Source: Sporosarcina sp. ANT_H38
GTDB lineage: Bacteria; Bacillota; Bacilli; Bacillales_A; Planococcaceae
Assembly: GCF_008369195.1 (NCBI RefSeq)
Contig: NZ_VOBC01000002.1
Location: 186,001 to 250,000 of the forward strand
Reading direction: 5' to 3'
DNA length: 64,000 nt
The notes under the pieces were generated by a model. That model was given only the letters and a program-made list of their open reading frames with translations, was not told the DNA's origin and did not search any database. Positions 59,476 to 64,000 of the stretch are shown piece by piece (the first letter of the stretch is position 1; the number at the start of each line of letters is the position of its first letter). A program made the position numbers and the translations under genes.

Positions 59476-60810
59476 TCACCAGAAAAGTTTAAATAGATTC
59501 GTTTTGAACTTTTCAAAGTACGAGAATATTTTTGCTGATTGAATCAGATAATTGTCTGTTATGACATTCCCAGTCCCGCTATCGTTATCTTGCTGAATAA
59601 ATGATTCTGGAGCGTTACTGTAAATTTCATTATGCATAATCTGATTGTCTACATTATTCCACTGTAAAGTAATCTGCCCATATCCCTGTTCTAGTTGATC
59701 ATTGTGTTTGAGAATATTATTTATAATACTATTTTTAGATGTTCCCCCATTAGAGCTACTTGCTCCGCCCATTATTATGCCGGCACCATTGTTTTTATAA
59801 ATAAGGTTGTCCGATACTTTGATACTACTCGTTTGTTTTCCAGCATTTTCACTTGCTAGCTCAATACCAAAATCATTGTTATACACTATGTTTTTTTCAA
59901 TAATCACATCTGTCGATCCATCCGCATAGATTCCACCGGCAGCATAATGTCCTTCATAGGATGGATTATTTATGGAGCTATTGTTGAAAACCTTATTGCT
60001 TACGACCTTCCCATTTCTAGCTTGATCAATGCATGGGGCCTGACATGCATTGTAAAATCCTGCTATATCAATTCCGATATTATTATTGTCATGGACACGA
60101 TTATTTTCAACCGAAAATCCATTTACATTCCCATTTATCGTTAATGCTTCACTATTCCCTAGTGTTAGATGATGAACTTCATTCCCTTTAATGAGGAGAT
60201 CACTAATTTCATTTGCAGTATTACCATAGACATGAATTCCATGGGCATTTCCTTTTTTCGACTTGTTAGCGATATGGTGCACATTATTATTTACTAACTG
60301 TATATGATGGCCGCCTTCTCGAACCCGTATCCCCGCTGGATATACATCAGGGTCATCTGTCGTTATATTTCTCAACTCAAACCCATCTATAACGATATAA
60401 CTAGCATTCTCCAAGTACATAAGAACACTTTTTTCACTATCTACAGTTACACCCGTGCCGTCCAGCACTGGTTGCTCTCCTGGATATGCTTTATATAAAA
60501 TAGACCCTTCTTTAGAACCCGATTTTTTAATAGTCACAAATTCTTTGTATATACCCTCTCTGATAAAAACCATTTCTCCTGCCTCAAGCGTATCCGCAGC
60601 TTTTTGAATCGTTTTCCACGGCGCTTCTAGCGTTCCAAAATTCGAATCGTCACCATTAGGCGAAACGTAATAGACTGCCTTGTTCAAATCGGCAGCTTTT
60701 GTAGTTGGCATAAATAGAAAACCTGCTATTGAAATAATAAGGAGTATGAATCCAAAGTACCGAAACTGCATTGACTTTACACTCCGTACTTGATTCATAT
60801 GTTTAAACAT
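59476..60810 (-). CDS. Secreted right-handed beta-helix protein (pectate-lyase-like)
   Basis: About 444 aa. N-terminal membrane/signal segment (FGFILLIISIAGFLFMPTTK-A), then VYYVSPNGDDSNFGTLEAPW, the DUF1565-like opening, followed by parallel beta-helix repeats with N-asparagine ladders (VNNNVHHIANKSKKGNAHGI, VENNRVHDNNNIGIDIAGFY, IIEKNIVYNNDFGIELASEN). Probably binds or cleaves an extracellular polysaccharide; catalytic residues are not identifiable. Of the possible starts, the ATG at 60810 is preferred because a GGAGG lies 12 bases upstream, whereas the same GGAGG abuts the ATG at 60822. Confidence 0.85.
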   Translation of the reverse strand: MFKHMNQVRSVKSMQFRYFGFILLIISIAGFLFMPTTKAADLNKAVYYVSPNGDDSNFGTLEAPWKTIQKAADTLEAGEMVFIREGIYKEFVTIKKSGSKEGSILYKAYPGEQPVLDGTGVTVDSEKSVLMYLENASYIVIDGFELRNITTDDPDVYPAGIRVREGGHHIQLVNNNVHHIANKSKKGNAHGIHVYGNTANEISDLLIKGNEVHHLTLGNSEALTINGNVNGFSVENNRVHDNNNIGIDIAGFYNACQAPCIDQARNGKVVSNKVFNNSSINNPSYEGHYAAGGIYADGSTDVIIEKNIVYNNDFGIELASENAGKQTSSIKVSDNLIYKNNGAGIIMGGASSSNGGTSKNSIINNILKHNDQLEQGYGQITLQWNNVDNQIMHNEIYSNAPESFIQQDNDSGTGNVITDNYLIQSAKIFSYFEKFKTNLFKLFW

Positions 60811-60822
60811 ATTTATAGACAT

Positions 60823-61195
60823 CCTCCGATTCTTATCTGTATGTACCCAACACTTTCTAATAGAAGAAAACCTACTTACTACACTCGCATTTATGGTTTA
60901 ATTTCCCACAAACAATTCATTTCAGTATATCATTAATCAGATCACCAAGAATTAATAATTCAGATAACACCTTTCGTTTTGTTGCTTTCTTCAACCGGGT
61001 TGATGGTGCTCGGCATCTGACTATTCATGTTCACCCGAGATGAATATAAGTAAAGCAGAGTGGGTTTTTGCGATTAAAACTACAGTGATTTACAGTTGTG
61101 AAGAAGTCCTATTAAGCGAGATTAATGATGCCATCAAACAGGGTGTGAAAACGACGAAAGAGGTAAAACTAGCAAACGCTTCACTTAGTACTCAT
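60823..61195. other. Intergenic region with a weak plus-strand frame
   Basis: Upstream of the beta-helix gene. A plus-strand frame from 61040 reads ISKAEWVFAIKTTVIYSCEE and INDAIKQGVKTTKEVKLANA, fairly protein-like, but it lacks a clear ribosome binding site and runs on through a terminator hairpin; it may be a gene fragment. Confidence 0.35.
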
Positions 61196-61250
61196 ACAAA
61201 AGTAGTTCCAATCCAGATTACATATCTGAATTGGAACTACTTTTGTTTTG
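61196..61250. terminator. Terminator of the excalibur gene
   Basis: 17 bp perfect stem ACAAAAGTAGTTCCAAT / ATTGGAACTACTTTTGT. The preceding box CACTTAGTACTCATACAAAA recurs before the next terminator (62320-62340). Confidence 0.82.
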
Positions 61251-61254
61251 ATAT

Positions 61255-61524
61255 CTACTTCTCACATGAAATTAAATCTTTATCGCGGTCACTCTTTTTG
61301 TTTGCATCATAGATTGCCTTAGATACAAAGGGCTTGAATTTTGTTTTTCCACCTTTGTTTGTGACAGTTGCAGACCTCGCAACTCCGCCTTTATAAACTT
61401 TGTTCAACTCTGTGCAGTTTTTAAATGTCACAACTTTTGCAGTTGCTGCTTCGACATGCGCCGAACTGAACGAGAAACTAATTGCAATAGTAAAAGCCAG
61501 CAATAGGGTAAATACTTTCTTCAT
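61255..61524 (-). CDS. Secreted excalibur calcium-binding domain protein
   Basis: 89 aa from the ATG at 61524, chosen because AAAGGAGG lies eight bases upstream (a frame reaches 61584). Signal peptide MKKVFTLLLAFTIAISFSFS... ending about VEA-ATA, then one excalibur domain: VTFKNCTELNKVYKGGVAR and the terminal KKSDRDKDLISCEK, with the paired cysteines and a DxDxD calcium-binding-like loop. Such small domains are usually extracellular; the role is unknown. A leader hairpin with a T tract lies 60 bases upstream. Confidence 0.88.
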   Translation of the reverse strand: MKKVFTLLLAFTIAISFSFSSAHVEAATAKVVTFKNCTELNKVYKGGVARSATVTNKGGKTKFKPFVSKAIYDANKKSDRDKDLISCEK

Positions 61525-61584
61525 AACAAAAACCTCCTTTCCAATTAATTCTTTTACTACGAATTCGAGTCTAGTTATAAGCAT

Positions 61585-61635
61585 AAAAAAGATGCCTTCC
61601 TTTATGTCTGATCACACATAGCGATCAGACGGAAG
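61585..61635 (-). terminator. Leader terminator/attenuator upstream of the excalibur gene
   Basis: Minus-strand stem GTCTGATC / GATCAGAC extended, across a bulge, by CTTCC / GGAAG, then six T. It lies in the 5' leader of the excalibur gene, with no gene ending just before it, so attenuation is possible. Confidence 0.5.
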
Positions 61636-61756
61636 ACACCCCTCACAGACTATATAATTACTTTAACAGACTTCGAGTTCATAGAAAACCTTACAAATAG
61701 CGTTTAAGGTGCACATTGGAAATCCAATATTTTTTTCTGATTAGATTCGGTAGCGA

Positions 61757-62301
61757 GGTATTTGCTCGGTTCGCCGTGTTATATGATCGGTTAGCGGGAT
61801 ATTTGATCGGTCCGCCGGGTTATATGATCGGTTAGCGGGATATTTGATTGGTTCGCCGGGTTATATGATCGGTTATCATTATATTTGATCGGTCGCCAGG
61901 TTATATGATCGGTTATCATGATATTTGATCGGTCCCCGGGTTATATGATCGGTCAAAAACGATATTTGATCGGTTCGCCGGGTTATATGATTAGTCATCT
62001 TGATATTTGATCGGTCCGCCGTGTTATATGATCGGTTAGCGGGATATTTGATCGGTCAACCGTGTTATATAATCGGTTAGCGGGATATTTGCTCGGTTCG
62101 CCGTGTTATATGATCGGTTAGCGGGATATTTGCTCGGTCAACCGTGTTATATGATCGGTTATCACGATATTTGCTCGGTCAACCGTGTTATATGATCGGT
62201 TATCACGATATTTGCTCGGTCAACCGTGTTATATGATCGGTTATCACGGTATATGCTCGGTCCGCCGTGTTATATAATCGGTCAAAATGATATTTGATCG
62301 G
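61757..62301 (+). repeat. Large tandem array, about 27 units of 20-21 bp, core TATDTGMTCGGT
   Basis: Units alternate TTATATGATCGGTTAGCGGG- and TATTTGATCGGTCCGCCGGG-like forms (41-42 bp higher-order period). The core matches the arrays at 29539 and 36547. Toward the right the second unit form changes to TATTTGCTCGGTCAACCGTG, showing local homogenisation. No spacers, no open frame throughout. Confidence 0.92.
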
Positions 62302-62336
62302 TTCACCTACTGATAGCCGCCACTTAGTACCCATAC

Positions 62337-62382
62337 AAAAAAACAGCTCTCTCCAGATATAAAATCCGGAGAGAGCTGTTTT
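62337..62382 (-). terminator. Terminator of the Ig-like surface protein gene
   Basis: AAAACAGCTCTCTCC / GGAGAGAGCTGTTTT, 15 bp perfect stem with flanking A and T tracts. Confidence 0.88.
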
Positions 62383-62415
62383 GAAATTGAGTGAGTGTGG
62401 TCGCCCAATAATTCA

Positions 62416-64000
62416 CTATTTCACAATGATTTCTTTATTGAACACAGCTTCGATACCTTGATAGTTTTGAACTGGTGAACCATTGTCTCGGATAAGTTTT
62501 ACTCTTAAACTTGTAATATAACTAGCATTCAAATTTATTGGAATCGAGTCCATTACATCATTCCTGTAAATCCCTTGATCTAAAACCTGAAGAATCAAGT
62601 CTCCTGCATCGTACCCATAGTTGCCACTCGTATCCAAGTAGATAACATCCCGAATTCCTCCATTAATCTCAACATCTTTCTTTAAAGAAGCATTAATGCC
62701 TGTAACAAATGTAGTTGAATTAGAGCTGTCAATTCGAGCAATTGAACTTGCTTTTAGAGGTTGATTATTGAGTGTTACTTCGAAATCGTTCGTCTCTAAT
62801 GATTGAATTGCCTCGCTGAAACTAAGTTCGAGTGAACCATCATTTTTAATTGCCGCATGATTGAATTCTGGTTGAGTTTGGTTACCGCTGACAAATCTTA
62901 CATCCCCCATTCCAGGATACGCAATCGTATTTTCAGCATTGTCTCGAATATTGTTAACAATAAATGATGCGGTTTTAGTTGTTCTGATACTTGCAGATGG
63001 CACATATACCGTTACGGCAACAGATGTCGCTCTGTCTGCCGATCCATTTGTGACAGCTCTTGATGTATAAGAGCCTGCTGGTAATGCCCTGCCATCCCAC
63101 GAATAGTTATTGATATCTTGAACGGTCAATAAGTTCACGCCACTATCGACGTCAGTCACTGTATAAGTAGCCATTTGCCATGCGCCAGGCGCTACACCAT
63201 CCGCTACAGGTTTATTGGTAACCGCAAAAACTTCAGGACCAGTGGTATCGGAATTTTGAACACTAAACGTTAGTGCTGCAAGTGCATTCGGATTAGGGAT
63301 ATTGGATTTATCAACGACTGTGTTTACTGGGAGACGCAGTTGATATGTGCCATTTGGCAAGGGATGAGCGATTGTTAATGTATTATTTACAATCACTGCA
63401 TTCTGCGAGTTGTAATAGTTTAGGTAAATTGACGTTGCAATTCCTGTATACTGATCTACGGCTGTGATGACATTGTTGTTGCCTATTGCAATATCTTCTG
63501 TGAAACTCGCAACAATTTTACCATCTTTCCATTCAACAGTTTTTAATGCTGGAGCAATCATATCCTGATTAAAAATTACGTTAGTTGAATACAGGGCGGA
63601 ACTGTTTCCACCTGTATCTTTCACGTCAGCATCGACAAATAGAGTCGCATTGTACTTATCATTATAGGATAATACCATACCCGATAAGACAACCGTTTTT
63701 GCATTCTTACCCGTTGACGCTGTGAGGTTGGTCACAGTTCCATTCGAATGGACTATACGGGCTTTATCTTTGAATGATGCAATGTTCATATCTTTATCGT
63801 ACGTTAATTCAATTTTATTACCCCCTGTAACCAATACATTCGTTACAGTTGGAGCAACTGTGTCAGTAGCTATTGTAACGAACGTTTCCACTGGATTTGG
63901 AGATGTCGAGTTGTTATTATAGTCCTTCACATTCGTTAATTTAATGCTTACGGTCGTGCCTACTGAAATTGCTGTGCGCGCCGTAACATCCAATCGATTA
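62416..64000 (-). CDS. Large surface protein with Ig-like (SbsA/Big_5-type) domains, 5' part beyond window
   Basis: The frame is open to the right edge, so only the C-terminal 528 or so residues are seen. Repeating beta-sandwich signatures: TDTVAPTVTNVLVTGGNKIE with LTYDKDMN, MIAPALKTVEWKDGKIVASF and DTTGPEVFAVTNKPVADGVA, as in the Ig-like domains of S-layer proteins and adhesins where strand G ends in a D-x-x-A/G-P linker. No LPXTG; an SLH region would be expected at the missing N-terminus. It ends in VFNKEIIVK and a strong terminator. Confidence 0.82.
   Translation of the reverse strand, partial: NRLDVTARTAISVGTTVSIKLTNVKDYNNNSTSPNPVETFVTIATDTVAPTVTNVLVTGGNKIELTYDKDMNIASFKDKARIVHSNGTVTNLTASTGKNAKTVVLSGMVLSYNDKYNATLFVDADVKDTGGNSSALYSTNVIFNQDMIAPALKTVEWKDGKIVASFTEDIAIGNNNVITAVDQYTGIATSIYLNYYNSQNAVIVNNTLTIAHPLPNGTYQLRLPVNTVVDKSNIPNPNALAALTFSVQNSDTTGPEVFAVTNKPVADGVAPGAWQMATYTVTDVDSGVNLLTVQDINNYSWDGRALPAGSYTSRAVTNGSADRATSVAVTVYVPSASIRTTKTASFIVNNIRDNAENTIAYPGMGDVRFVSGNQTQPEFNHAAIKNDGSLELSFSEAIQSLETNDFEVTLNNQPLKASSIARIDSSNSTTFVTGINASLKKDVEINGGIRDVIYLDTSGNYGYDAGDLILQVLDQGIYRNDVMDSIPINLNASYITSLRVKLIRDNGSPVQNYQGIEAVFNKEIIVK

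Noticed and set aside
61040..61312. 90-codon plus-strand frame
   Set aside because: The first half looks protein-like, but it has no ribosome binding site and reads through a strong terminator into the antisense of the excalibur gene; kept only as a note on the intergenic region.
61757..62301. CRISPR-like repeat block
   Set aside because: Units are contiguous and alternate between two similar forms; there are no unique spacers and no cas genes.
1..64000. rRNA, tRNA, insertion sequences, phage or plasmid origin
   Set aside because: Read for conserved rRNA segments, tRNA cloverleaf ends, transposase motifs and integrases; none seen.

Overview
The window looks like chromosomal DNA of a low-GC Gram-positive of the Bacillales, probably Planococcaceae (Sporosarcina or a relative). 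The reasons are a Bacillus-type CpsB/CpsD/YveK tyrosine-phosphorylation module, an LCP ligase, SLH-domain surface proteins, a complete YukE-type (T7SSb) secretion operon with LXG and lipase effectors, and strong GGAGG ribosome binding sites throughout. The family placement is inference. No rRNA, tRNA, insertion sequence or CRISPR array was found.

Region 1 (1-19,601, minus strand) is an exopolysaccharide or cell-wall glycan locus. Reading from its promoter end it has a chain-length modulator, BY-kinase, phosphatase, EpsC/CapD dehydratase and phosphoglucomutase. Next comes a decayed galU remnant, then a distinctly AT-richer, serotype-like block: aminotransferase, initiating sugar transferase, GNAT, three glycosyltransferases, EpsG-like polymerase, WecF/WecD/WecE homologues, an asparagine-synthase-like protein and a flippase cut by the window edge. 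The gene set suggests a repeat unit starting with a UDP-derived 4-acylamino-4,6-dideoxy sugar and also containing Fuc4NAc. Divergently, 19,742-21,511 encode a degenerate SGNH protein and an LCP ligase that could attach the polymer to the wall.

Region 2 (21,700-29,300) is mixed: VanZ, an SLH protein, YitT, three related secreted coiled-coil proteins, and a divergent NarL/LiaR-type two-component system.

Region 3 (29,300-41,300) is a toxin/immunity accessory zone. It holds a functional-looking LXG module (DUF5082-like, DUF5344-like, LXG toxin, six-TM candidate immunity protein, two DUF5085-like proteins) and a duplicated, heavily pseudogenised copy of the neighbouring membrane-protein genes. 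Short tandem arrays with a 21-22 bp period lie at the edges of these cassettes.

Region 4 (41,312-54,899, minus) is the T7SSb core in the order esxA-esaB-essB-essC-esaA-essA. It is preceded by a lipase-type effector with an overlapping DUF1672 lipoprotein, resembling the S. aureus TslA/TilA pair. A 320 bp repeat-containing gap separates essB from essC.

Region 5 (54,900-64,000) is a graveyard of lipase-toxin fragments and strong hairpins, followed by a YiaA-like membrane protein, a beta-lactamase-fold serine hydrolase, a chimeric short lipoprotein, a beta-helix protein, an excalibur protein, a 27-unit tandem array, and the 3' part of a large Ig-like surface protein that runs off the right edge.

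All functional names come from reading motifs and recalling family patterns; no database search was run.
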